From: Acidobacteriota bacterium
Lineage (GTDB): Bacteria; Acidobacteriota; Terriglobia; Acidiferrales; UBA7541
NCBI GenBank assembly: GCA_003161195.1
Contig: PMOV01000364.1
Location: 644-10,561 of the forward strand
DNA length: 9,918 nucleotides
Direction: 5' to 3'
Positions 1-6,044 of the stretch are shown here, in pieces. Each line of letters begins with the position of its first letter. Within the stretch, counting starts at the first letter, position 1. Under the pieces are notes generated by a model. The model saw nothing but the letters and a program-made list of their open reading frames with translations. It made no database searches and was not told where the DNA came from. A program made the position numbers and the translations under genes.

Positions 1-24
1 CAGGCATTCTTGCCTGTGTGCCGT
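1..24 (+). repeat. Short palindromic repeat, copy 1 (caggca/tgcctg)
   Basis: A 6-bp stem (caggca / tgcctg) with a 4-nt loop at 1-16 is followed by a conserved tail to position 24. The same 24 nt with two differences lies at 2312-2335, where it is preceded by GTAGCA. The window edge cuts off whatever precedes this copy. Confidence 0.7.
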
Positions 25-125
25 TTCGCTAATTTCGCCTGTGCCGTTGCCGCGGCCGCCTTCTGCCTGCCCCAGTGAAACCGGGGAGGCGGTCGCCGTT
101 GCCTTTGATTCATCGACGTGTCTAC

Positions 126-160
126 ACCTCGGGAGGGCCCGACTTCAGTCGGGCCGTAAC
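126..160 (+). repeat. Palindromic repeat, ggcccgac/gtcgggcc type
   Basis: A perfect 8-bp stem at 136-143 and 148-155 encloses the loop ttca. It is preceded by cctcgggag and followed by gtaacgcgcg. A second copy with a decayed stem lies at 419-457 with the same leader and a near-identical tail, showing a dispersed element and not a chance hairpin. Confidence 0.65.
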
Positions 161-256
161 GCGCGCAATAAAAAACTTCTCCCCACAAACGCCAACCGCG
201 CGGACCAAGGTCCGCCCGCTCGCCTCCTCCACGCCCCGACACGCAGCCTCACCCAA

Positions 257-280
257 GTAGGGGCACGATACATCGTGCCC
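257..280 (+). repeat. GTAG-headed palindrome, gggcacgat type, copy 1
   Basis: GTAG at 257-260 is followed by a perfect inverted repeat (gggcacgat / atcgtgccc, 261-269 and 272-280). The 28-nt stretch including the tail ctct is repeated exactly at 379-406. A tetranucleotide foot plus a hairpin is the described design of REP elements acted on by RAYT transposases; applying that here is inference. Confidence 0.7.
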
Positions 281-322
281 TCTTGCCGCGCCCATTACGC
301 CGTTCGTCTGTGTCTTGCCTTT

Positions 323-345
323 GTAGCGGCGGGTCTTCAGACCCG
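323..345 (+). repeat. GTAG-headed palindrome, cgggtct type
   Basis: GTAG at 323-326 is followed by cgg and an inverted repeat of 7 bp (cgggtct at 330-336, agacccg at 339-345). It has the same architecture as the palindromes at 257 and 379 but an unrelated stem sequence. Confidence 0.65.
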
Positions 346-378
346 TGCCTTGGCCTCGTATCGCGGCCCCGCCCTTTC

Positions 379-402
379 GTAGGGGCACGATACATCGTGC
401 CC
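379..402 (+). repeat. GTAG-headed palindrome, gggcacgat type, copy 2
   Basis: Identical to the element at 257-280: GTAG at 379-382, then the 9-bp inverted repeat at 383-391 and 394-402. The two copies are 122 nt apart in the same orientation. Confidence 0.7.
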
Positions 403-477
403 TCTTCGCATGCATCTCCTCGGGAGGGCCCGATTTCAGTCGTGCCGCAACGCGCGATGAGGCGCCCAATAACTTAG

Positions 478-954
478 CCCAGGCCGCAAGACTCCGGGGT
501 ACCATGCCAACCACAATTTCCCGTCACTGCACCCAACTCCAGCGATAATTCCAATCGCGTCCCCAAGGACGCCCCTGCCCGCCAAACCCAAAGCCTTCTC
601 GCGCATCTGCAAACCGCCCCAAGCGCCGGAGACGCGCCACAATTTGTCTTCGGAAATGCCAATGGAGTAACGATTCATCTGATCACGCAGACTCTCCAAG
701 GCGCCTTCTTGACAGACGGACTGTTTGTTGCCTATCAAATTCGAGTTCCTGAAGTGTTTTTCTCGGAAGGTGATGCCACCTCGGATGATCATTGTTTTCA
801 TGAATTTGAGAGCGTCGAGTTCACTCTGGAAGGGCCGAACGACGCTCACGCACGATCGATTGGGGACTTTGCCGCGGAAGTAGAAAAAGAAGGGGAACGC
901 GGTTGGACGGCATTTGATCCCCATGACGTATTGGCCAAACAAATCTTGGAATAA
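478..954 (+). pseudogene. Possible 5'-truncated gene remnant, unknown function
   Basis: The plus strand is open for 159 codons from just after an in-frame TAG at 475 to the TAA at 952, but there is no ATG or GTG, and the first TTG is at 709. The implied protein is acidic and protein-like, especially its last 80 residues, rich in E, D and F, ending AKQILE. The stop lies 15 nt before the REP-like array at 970, fitting a native 3' end. I do not recognise a family. The complementary strand is also open in register (436-1041), giving a basic, Phe-rich product that I judge the less likely one. The left edge carries an aacttagccc motif like that in the transposase arrays, so the front may have been lost to repeat insertion. 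Strand and reality are both uncertain. Confidence 0.3.
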
Positions 955-969
955 AAGTTTCTCCAGTGG

Positions 970-1055
970 AGCGCCGGAGGCGCGGCAGAAGTTAGCCCAG
1001 CCCGAGAGGGCTGGGGCGGTAGCAGCGAGAGAAGAAAGCACCGTAGGTGCGGCAC
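970..1055 (+). repeat. REP-like array left of the transposase (three hairpins)
   Basis: Three hairpins lie in order: gcgccggaggcgc at 971-983, cccagccc/gggctggg with loop gaga at 996-1015, and gcaccgtaggtgc at 1038-1050 followed by ggcac. The linker agttagcccag joins the first two. The same order in inverted orientation is found at 1501-1588 on the other side of the transposase, so the two arrays bracket the gene. Confidence 0.85.
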
Positions 1056-1056
1056 G

Positions 1057-1500
1057 TCATCCGAAGACGAAGTTCGGGTCATATGTCAACCCGTGCTTTT
1101 TCAATAGGGCTAGGAACTCGGCGTCGAAGCCCATTTTCCTGTGATGTGCTTCCTGATTTTGTATGTACCGTACCACCGTAGGCGCGATGGACGCGCTTAC
1201 GCTAAACGCCGCGTAACCTTCCTGCCAGACGAATTTTCGACCTTGCTCGTGCGCCCAACGGGAAGAATTTGCTTTGATGGTGCCAACAGCTTTCGCTACC
1301 GGCATCGACGGCGGAATCTGAACAAGGAGATGCATGTGATCCTCCGCGCCTCCTACTGAGTGCACAAAAACCCCCTCCTTCTTGTAAACACCCACTACGT
1401 AGGCCCACAGTTGCGGTTGGAATTCTGGCGGAATCGCCTTGCGCCTTTCTTTTGTGCTGAACACCACATGGATGACGTTCTGCGCGTAGGTATGGGACAT
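1057..1500 (-). CDS. IS200-like Y1 transposase (RAYT-type, HUH)
   Basis: A 147-residue single-domain protein of the Y1 transposase family, which cuts and joins single-stranded DNA at hairpins through a 5'-phosphotyrosine link. The HUH metal-binding motif is His55-Met-His57 within EDHMHLL; the catalytic tyrosine is Tyr112 in VVRYIQNQ with Gln116 one turn on. The WQEGYAAFSVS block at 92-102 and the KKHG-x-YD ending are typical of the group, and the length is full for it. The start at 1500 is chosen because the family N-terminus (SHTYAQNVIHVVFSTK) begins there and a GGAGG lies 8 nt upstream. No TnpB partner is present. REP-like arrays in inverted orientation sit flush at both ends, one touching the start codon and the other the stop, so I favour a REP-associated transposase over a plain IS200. 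It appears intact. Confidence 0.93.
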   Translation of the reverse strand: MSHTYAQNVIHVVFSTKERRKAIPPEFQPQLWAYVVGVYKKEGVFVHSVGGAEDHMHLLVQIPPSMPVAKAVGTIKANSSRWAHEQGRKFVWQEGYAAFSVSASIAPTVVRYIQNQEAHHRKMGFDAEFLALLKKHGLTYDPNFVFG

Positions 1501-1518
1501 GTGCCGCGCCTCCGGCGC
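1501..1518 (-). promoter_or_regulatory. Shine-Dalgarno of the transposase buried in the REP-like hairpin
   Basis: On the minus strand the hairpin gcgccggaggcgc (1506-1518) contains GGAGG (1509-1513), separated by 8 nt from the ATG at 1498-1500. It is the only ribosome binding site visible for this gene, and it lies in the loop and one arm of the hairpin. Folding of the RNA would hide it, so control of translation by the repeat, or by the transposase binding its own repeat, is a plausible inference. Confidence 0.6.
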
Positions 1519-1588
1519 TTTAACTGTCTATATATCACGGTCCCCAGCGCTCACGCGCTGGGCTAACTTATGTCGCGCCTCCGGTGCT
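1501..1588 (-). repeat. REP-like array right of the transposase (three hairpins)
   Basis: Read on the minus strand this gives the same order as the left array: gcaccggaggcgc (1575-1587), the linker with agttagcccag, cccagcgc/gcgctggg with a 4-nt loop (1543-1562), then gcgccggaggcgc plus ggcac (1501-1518). The conserved parts are the outer hairpins and linker; the spacer and the central stem differ, with pairing kept. Confidence 0.85.
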
Positions 1589-2214
1589 TGGAGAGAAACA
1601 GAAAATCGACGTCGAAAACCCCGGTGCCAAGATGCCGATATTCACTTAAGGCGCCGGAAAGTTCCATTCTCTCCGATCAATTTCTCGCCGAAGTAAAAGG
1701 CCTCCCGCAACGCAACCTCGCCTTTGAAGCCCTTAAAAAACTGCTCAACGATGAGCTAAAGGTCCGCGCCAAAAAGAATCTTGTCCAGTCGCGCCTCTTC
1801 TCCCAAATGCTTGAAGAGTCCATCCGCAAATACCAGTACCGCGCCATCGAAACGGCGCAAATCTTGCAAGAATCAATTGACCTGGCCAAGCAGATGCGCG
1901 AGGCGGACAAGCGCGGCGAAAATCTCGGCTTCACCACCGAAGAGCTGGCCTTCTACGATGCTCTCGAGGTCAGCGACAGCGCCGTCAAAATCCTCGGCGA
2001 CGACACCCTAAAAACCATCGCCCGCGAACTCGTCGACACCGTCCACAAAAACACTCCCATCGACTGGACACAAAAAGAGAGCGTTAAGGCCAAGCTCCGC
2101 TCCATGGTCAAACGCATCCTCCGAAAATACGGCTACCCACCAGACAAACAAGAAAAAGCCACCCAAACCGTCCTGGAACAAGCCGAACTACTCTGCCGCG
2201 ACCTCGCCGCCTAG
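1570..2214 (+). pseudogene. hsdR: Type I restriction enzyme R subunit, C-terminal fragment
   Basis: From about 1651 the translation matches the C-terminal DUF3387 region of HsdR: ILSDQFLAEVKGLPQRNLA, then a long helical stretch with LVQSRLFSQMLEESIRKYQ, TEELAFYDALEV, IDWTQKESVKAKLRSMVKR and ILRKYGYPPDKQEKATQTV to the normal end. HsdR is the ATP-driven DNA translocase and nuclease of type I restriction systems and is usually 750-1100 residues long. Here the nuclease and both helicase domains are missing: only about 190 residues remain. The frame upstream of 1651 is unrelated and runs straight into the REP-like array at 1501-1588, and the ATG at 1570 lies inside that array. No hsdM or hsdS is in the window. 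The reading frame is undamaged, so the loss may be recent, or the C-terminal piece might be expressed from an internal ATG such as 1807. A restriction function is very unlikely. Confidence 0.85.
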
Positions 2215-2305
2215 CATTGAGCTAGCCTGCAGCCCCACGACGCTGTCGCAGGCAGGAAACATTTTTTCAGTGGTTCGGAAAAAACTATTGCTGTTGTGGT
2301 TGTCA

Positions 2306-2335
2306 GTAGCACAGGCATTCCTGCCTGTGTACCGT
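2306..2335 (+). repeat. GTAG-headed palindrome, caggca type, copy 2
   Basis: GTAG at 2306-2309, then ca and the inverted repeat caggca/tgcctg (2312-2327) with tail to 2335. It differs at two positions from the copy at 1-24. Confidence 0.7.
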
Positions 2336-2389
2336 GTTAATGCGATAGCAAGCACTGCTGCGATAGAAGGAAAATAATTGTTGCTGTTG

Positions 2390-2489
2390 TGGTTGTGGGG
2401 AAAGTGGAAATCCCGCGCCGTCTGCGGGATTTCCAAGCTCGGTGGAAAAGTGTCTTGTACTTTTCCACCGAGCGTCTTTTCCACAACCA
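2390..2489. repeat. Nested inverted repeats: two hairpins inside a 9-bp frame
   Basis: Hairpin one is an 11-bp perfect stem (ggaaatcccgc at 2406-2416, gcgggatttcc at 2424-2434) with a 7-nt loop. Hairpin two is a 15-bp perfect stem (gctcggtggaaaagt at 2437-2451, acttttccaccgagc at 2459-2473), also with a 7-nt loop. They are enclosed by tggttgtgg at 2390-2398 and its complement ccacaacca at 2481-2489. The whole could fold as a three-way cruciform of 100 nt. It lies just past the stop of the minus-strand gene at 2516 and might stop transcription. Confidence 0.75.
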
Positions 2490-2515
2490 TCCCCGAATCC
2501 CATCACCCGCCAAAC

Positions 2516-3412
2516 CTACCGCTCCGCACCCGCCGCACTCCGCTCCCGCGCCACCACCGGCTCCAGCGACTCATTCGTATGGTGCATGCTGGCCATCCGC
2601 CACCGCCCATCCGTCTTCCGGCACATCGCCATGCCCTTGCCCCGCAATAATCCCAGCGACGACTCAATCGTAAACTCATACTCGTACCACACCGCTTCAC
2701 CCACCGGATGAAACGCCATCTCATTCAATTCCAGTTTCGCTCCCGGCTGCTGGTGAAAATATTTGTCGCGAAAAAATCCCAGCACCTGCTCCCGCCCGTA
2801 AAATTCCGTTTTCATCGTAAACAACACGATCTTCGGATCCAGACACTCGCCAAACGCCTTCTCATCCGACGCATTAAACGCCGCCAGGCACCCGCGCATT
2901 GCCTGCATCATCTCCGTCGTCAATTTCGCCGCGCGTTCTTCATCCGCCGTCCGCACATGCAACATCTGCTTCTTCAAATCGATCGTGATCCCCAGCTTGG
3001 CAATCAAATCCACGCCCAAAATTCCGTCAATCTTCCGCCCGCAAGCTTCCCCAATCGCCGAAAGATCAATCGCTGGCAATTCCAGCCCGATCAGCTTCGT
3101 ATCCCCCACCACCATTTCGCCCAAGCTAACTTCCTTCGCGCTGGTCGCCAGCGTCCCATGCCACGAACTCACCCGAATATCCCGCGCCTTCCCGCCCGCA
3201 AACGATTTCAAATTCAGCATCGACGTCGCCGCCGTATCCACCAAGAACGTAGTCGCCTGCCCCGCCACGCGCACCTCAATCACCGGCAGCGCATCGCACT
3301 TCTCCAGCGGCACCTCCTGCCCCCACGCGAGACAAGGACAAAGAATGGCCAACAAGGCCAGCACCACTAAACCTTGAACGGAACCCTGCGACCACCGGGA
3401 GACACGCTCCAT
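2516..3412 (-). CDS. Exported retropepsin-like domain protein with NTF2/SnoaL-like domain
   Basis: A 298-residue protein. Residues 1-32 form a signal peptide (basic start, hydrophobic core LVVLALLAILCPCLAWGQ), so it is probably exported to the periplasm; the Cys residues in the core allow a lipoprotein, but no clean lipobox is seen. Residues 40-155 look like the bacterial retropepsin-like aspartyl protease family: FLVDTAATS with Asp59, and GILGVDLIAKLG at 130-141, the usual second landmark. The canonical active site is D-T/S-G-A; here it reads DTAA, so the Gly is lost and activity is doubtful. Residues 170-290 resemble the NTF2-like (SnoaL/DUF4440) fold: FNASDEKAFGECLDPKIVLF, then a strand-rich end with KTDGRWRMASMHHT. 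The start at 3412 is preferred over one 57 nt upstream because GGGGAGGG lies just before it and the signal peptide follows. The gene is divergent from the TetR gene across a shared palindrome. Function unknown; domain calls are by eye. Confidence 0.75.
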   Translation of the reverse strand: MERVSRWSQGSVQGLVVLALLAILCPCLAWGQEVPLEKCDALPVIEVRVAGQATTFLVDTAATSMLNLKSFAGGKARDIRVSSWHGTLATSAKEVSLGEMVVGDTKLIGLELPAIDLSAIGEACGRKIDGILGVDLIAKLGITIDLKKQMLHVRTADEERAAKLTTEMMQAMRGCLAAFNASDEKAFGECLDPKIVLFTMKTEFYGREQVLGFFRDKYFHQQPGAKLELNEMAFHPVGEAVWYEYEFTIESSLGLLRGKGMAMCRKTDGRWRMASMHHTNESLEPVVARERSAAGAER

Positions 3413-3504
3413 GGAACCCTCCCCGAAAACGTTCGCCGACTTGTCGCGCCGTAGCAGACCACCATGCAACTAGACCGACGGCACCGCAGCCCGGCGACCC
3501 GCGC

Positions 3505-3540
3505 AGCATACCATACAAAACGAACGTTCGTGCTATTAAT
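3505..3540. promoter_or_regulatory. Divergent promoter region with 12-bp operator palindrome
   Basis: acgaacgttcgt at 3520-3531 is a perfect 12-bp palindrome. On the plus strand it runs into tgctattaat (3531-3540), an extended -10 for the TetR gene with its ATG 20 nt on. On the minus strand tggtatgct (3513-3505) is an extended -10 for the protease-like gene. The palindrome therefore sits upstream of both -10 elements, where a bound dimer would block both. TetR proteins usually bind such a site beside their own gene. Neither promoter has a good -35 box. Confidence 0.6.
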
Positions 3541-3559
3541 TTCGTGTTACACTCCCCCC

Positions 3560-4384
3560 ATGCCGCACCCCACTCGCCCCCGCCGCAAGCCCCCACCTCC
3601 CCGCCGTCAGCCACAACCATGCCCGCAGCCAAAGCCGCAGCCGCAGCCGCATGCGCAACCCCAGGCGCACCCGGCGCTCCAGGCCCGCGGGTTGCGCACC
3701 CGCGAAGCCATCCTCCACCGCGCGGTGCACCTCGCCAGCGTCGAAGGCCTCGAAGGCCTCACCGTCGGCCGCCTCGCCGAAGAACTCAAGATGAGCAAGA
3801 GCGGCCTGTTCGCGCACTTCGGCTCGAAAGAAGGTCTGCAGCTGGCGACGATAGAAACCGCGCGGCAAATCTTCATCGATCAAATTACAATTCCCGCGCT
3901 GAAAGCGCCGAAGGGTATGCCGCGCCTGTGGAGTTTAATCGATAGCTGGCTGGGACATGTGGAAGGGAAAATCTATGCCGGCGGCTGTTTCTTCACCGCG
4001 GCTTCGTTTGAGTTTGACGATCGCCGCGGGCTGGTGCGCGATCGCATCGCCGCCATCATGCGCGAGTGGATGGCGGCTCTCGAACGCGCGGTGTTCGAGG
4101 CGCAAAAAGCGGGTCACCTCGACACTAAAACCAATTCGACCTTGCTAGCCCATGAAGTGCAGGGCATCGGCTTGGGCGCGCACTGGGCGCATCAACTGCT
4201 GGACGATCCGGTCGCCTATTCGCGAGCCCGCGACGCGATTCGCGAACGCCTCGCGAGTGTTGCGACGGCGTCGTGTCCGCCGCTTCCGCCCGTCACGCAG
4301 CACGCCTACGTCGCCGCAAAATCGCGCGACGCAAAAAATCCTGGTAACGACCCGCGAGCGCGAGACTGCGCGATTTTCCGCTAA
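3560..4384 (+). CDS. TetR/AcrR-family transcriptional regulator
   Basis: A 274-residue TetR-type repressor. The helix-turn-helix domain is at about 46-94: REAILHRAVHLAS, then LTVGRLAEELKMSKSGLFAHFGSKEGL. The ligand-binding part follows to about 230, with GGCFFTAASFEFDDRRGLVRD, a block typical of one TetR C-terminal group. Family members usually have 190-220 residues. The excess is at both ends: a 40-residue proline/glutamine-rich head (repeated PQP, with Arg and Lys) and a tail of about 40 residues without helix character. The ATG at 3560 is chosen because no other ATG lies between it and the HTH domain, and an earlier start would overrun the operator and promoter. No Shine-Dalgarno is visible, so the mRNA may have a very short leader. 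Likely represses itself and the divergent gene at 2516; the ligand is unknown. Confidence 0.9.
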   Translation: MPHPTRPRRKPPPPRRQPQPCPQPKPQPQPHAQPQAHPALQARGLRTREAILHRAVHLASVEGLEGLTVGRLAEELKMSKSGLFAHFGSKEGLQLATIETARQIFIDQITIPALKAPKGMPRLWSLIDSWLGHVEGKIYAGGCFFTAASFEFDDRRGLVRDRIAAIMREWMAALERAVFEAQKAGHLDTKTNSTLLAHEVQGIGLGAHWAHQLLDDPVAYSRARDAIRERLASVATASCPPLPPVTQHAYVAAKSRDAKNPGNDPRARDCAIFR

Positions 4385-4488
4385 GGGCGCGTTCCGCTGC
4401 AACGCCGTCGTGTCCGCCGCGTTGGTTCGCTGCGTCCGTCCGTCGCGTTGCGCACGGCGGTCCCGTCAAAATCGGGCGCCGCAAAATA
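4262..4488 (+). repeat. Degenerate duplication spanning the end of the TetR gene
   Basis: cgtcgtgtccgccgc occurs at 4269-4283 and 4406-4420. A second block, caaaatcg(c/g)gcg(a/c)cgcaaaa, follows at 4317 and 4467. The order and rough spacing are the same (137 and 150 nt offset) with a dissimilar middle. The first copy encodes part of the TetR tail, the second is non-coding. Positions 4385-4634 otherwise show nothing: no gene and no clear terminator between these converging genes. Confidence 0.5.
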
Positions 4489-4634
4489 ACTCCGCCCCGG
4501 AGAATAATCCAGCGACGCCGCCCGCCGCTTCCGGGCCTCGCGATGGACGCGGCCGTTCCGGACGAATCCCTCCAAGCAAAATGACGTTTTGTACCGACGT
4601 TGCATGTGGCGCGCTTTCGCTCTTCGCTCAATCC

Positions 4635-5927
4635 TTATCCGGCCTGCGAAACTGCGGCGGTTTTGCGGGGGTATTTTGTGGCTACGTAATTGTCGACGAG
4701 GGCTTGGAAGGCGACCGCTAGTTCGTCGTAGGTGCCTTCGAGGGTTACGTCTTTTTTGCCGTCGATGTAGACGGGGCAGCGCGGGGCTTCGCCGGTGCCG
4801 GGCAGGCTGATGCCGATACTGGCGGCTTTGGATTCGCCGGGGCCGTTTACGATGCAGCCCATCACGGCGAGCGTCATGGTTTCCACGCCGTCAAACTGCG
4901 TCTTCCACACGGGCATCATTTCGCGAATGTAATTCTGCGTGAGTTCGGCAAGTTCCTGAAACGTGGAACTGGTGGTGCGGCCGCATCCGGGGCACGCGGT
5001 GACGCTAGGCGAAAATGCGCGCAGCGCGAGGGACTGCAGCACCTCGCACGCGGCATACACTTCTTCGCGACGGTCGCCGCCGGGCTTCGGCGTGAGAGAA
5101 ATGCGGATGGTGTCGCCGATGCCGTCGTAGAGCAGCACCCCGAGCGCAGCAGCGGACCAGATCTGGCCCTTCATGCCCATGCCCGCTTCCGTCAAGCCAA
5201 GGTGCAGCGGCTGTTCGGTCTTGGCGGAAAGATCGCGATACACGGTGATTAGATCGCGAGGGCGGGACGTCTTGCAGGAAATGATGATCTGATCGTGGCG
5301 CAGGCCGCTTTCGAGCGCCAGTTCCGTGGATTGCAGCGCCGAGAGCACCATGCACTGATTGATGATGTCTTCCGATTCGAGGCCCAGGTTTTTGTCGGTG
5401 TTTTCCTGCATCTTGCTCATGACCAATTCCTGGTTGAGCGAGCCGCCGTTGACGCCGATGCGCACCGGCTTACCGTGGTCCACGGCCACTTTGCAAATGG
5501 TAGAAAATTGTTCGTCGCGGCGCTGGCCGGCGCCGACGTTGCCGGGGTTGATGCGGTATTTGTCGAGGGCCGTCGCGCATTCGGGATATTTCTTCAGTAG
5601 GACGTGGCCGTTGTAGTGAAAGTCTCCGATGATGGGCACACGGCAACCGGCGTCGAGCAGCCGCTTTTTAATTACGGGGACCGCCGCCGCCGCTTCCGGC
5701 ACGTTCACCGTCCAGCGCACCAGTTCGGAGCCGGCTTCCGCCAGCTCCAGCGTTTGTTTCAGCGTGGCTTCCACGTCGGCGGTGTCCGTGTTGGTCATGG
5801 ACTGGACGACGATGGGGGCGCCGCCGCCTACGCGCACGTGGCCGACCTTTACGCCGTAGGTTTTGCGGCGAGGGTGCTTGCTTACGCCGGCGTCGAAGCC
5901 CTCGATTTGGGTTAGTGTTCCGCTCAT
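4635..5927 (-). CDS. ispG: 4-hydroxy-3-methylbut-2-enyl-diphosphate synthase (IspG/GcpE)
   Basis: A 430-residue cytoplasmic [4Fe-4S] enzyme of the MEP isoprenoid pathway; it converts methylerythritol cyclodiphosphate to HMBPP by reductive ring opening. The TIM-barrel part starts with the family hallmark VQSMTNTDTADVEAT and continues with YRINPGNVG and RIGVNGGSL; TEAGMGMKGQIWSAAALG and DTIRISLTP follow. The cluster-binding end has Cys312-Pro-Gly-Cys315 and Cys358 in GCIVNGPGE, with Glu365. The C315-C358 spacing is about 11 residues longer than in the E. coli enzyme, as I recall for the long type seen in several non-proteobacterial phyla. No domain is missing. The ATG at 5927 fits the family N-terminus (HPRRKTYGVKVGHVRVGG from residue 18); the Shine-Dalgarno is weak (gaag). 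It lies downstream of the HD gene on the same strand, 150 nt away, with a hairpin between, so it probably has its own promoter. Confidence 0.98.
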   Translation of the reverse strand: MSGTLTQIEGFDAGVSKHPRRKTYGVKVGHVRVGGGAPIVVQSMTNTDTADVEATLKQTLELAEAGSELVRWTVNVPEAAAAVPVIKKRLLDAGCRVPIIGDFHYNGHVLLKKYPECATALDKYRINPGNVGAGQRRDEQFSTICKVAVDHGKPVRIGVNGGSLNQELVMSKMQENTDKNLGLESEDIINQCMVLSALQSTELALESGLRHDQIIISCKTSRPRDLITVYRDLSAKTEQPLHLGLTEAGMGMKGQIWSAAALGVLLYDGIGDTIRISLTPKPGGDRREEVYAACEVLQSLALRAFSPSVTACPGCGRTTSSTFQELAELTQNYIREMMPVWKTQFDGVETMTLAVMGCIVNGPGESKAASIGISLPGTGEAPRCPVYIDGKKDVTLEGTYDELAVAFQALVDNYVATKYPRKTAAVSQAG

Positions 5928-6044
5928 GCTGGCACTTCGTTTCTGATCGATCTCCTCACTGCAACTGTGGGCAGTACCTACACTTCAATTCTATCGTGAA
6001 TCGCGGTGGCCATGAAATCGGCTGGGCTTCGTTGCAGAAAAACT

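Larger units (their letters stand above)
1..477. other. Gene-free mosaic of short palindromic repeats
   Basis: No reading frame here looks like protein; the open frames are short, overlap on both strands and run through palindromes. The stretch is instead a patchwork of at least six inverted repeats of 16-24 nt: 1-16, 136-155, 261-280, 330-345, 383-402, and a decayed copy of the 136-155 type near 425-448. Two types occur twice here, and the type at 1-24 recurs at 2312-2335. Three of the palindromes are directly preceded by GTAG. The pattern resembles dispersed REP-like elements gathered between genes. I see no promoter or RNA gene. Confidence 0.6.
2215..2515. other. Intergenic stretch with direct repeats and nested palindromes
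   Basis: There is no gene here. A 16-nt direct repeat, ttgctgttgtggttgt, lies at 2288-2303 and 2381-2396, each copy preceded by an A-rich run. A GTAG-headed palindrome lies between them, and a nested set of inverted repeats follows at 2390-2489. The stretch separates two converging genes and may act in termination, but no hairpin is followed by a T-run. Confidence 0.6.

Noticed and set aside
436..1041. 201-codon open frame on the minus strand
   Set aside because: It starts inside the REP-like array and ends inside the palindrome mosaic, and its product is Phe/Arg-rich like a shadow of the plus-strand frame. It is not excluded for the central part.
1594..1649. Short peptide frame ending MPIFT just before the hsdR match
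   Set aside because: It contains IDVENPGAK, faintly like a motif of some toxin-related proteins, but under 20 codons are left and there is no supporting context.
2437..2473. Rho-independent terminator
   Set aside because: The stem is strong, but no T-run follows on either strand.
2708..3370. 220-codon open frame on the plus strand
   Set aside because: It lies opposite the retropepsin-like gene and yields an Arg/His/Gln-rich product typical of an antisense shadow.
3464..3559. Upstream start for the TetR gene at 3464
   Set aside because: The coding region would overrun the operator palindrome and both likely promoters.
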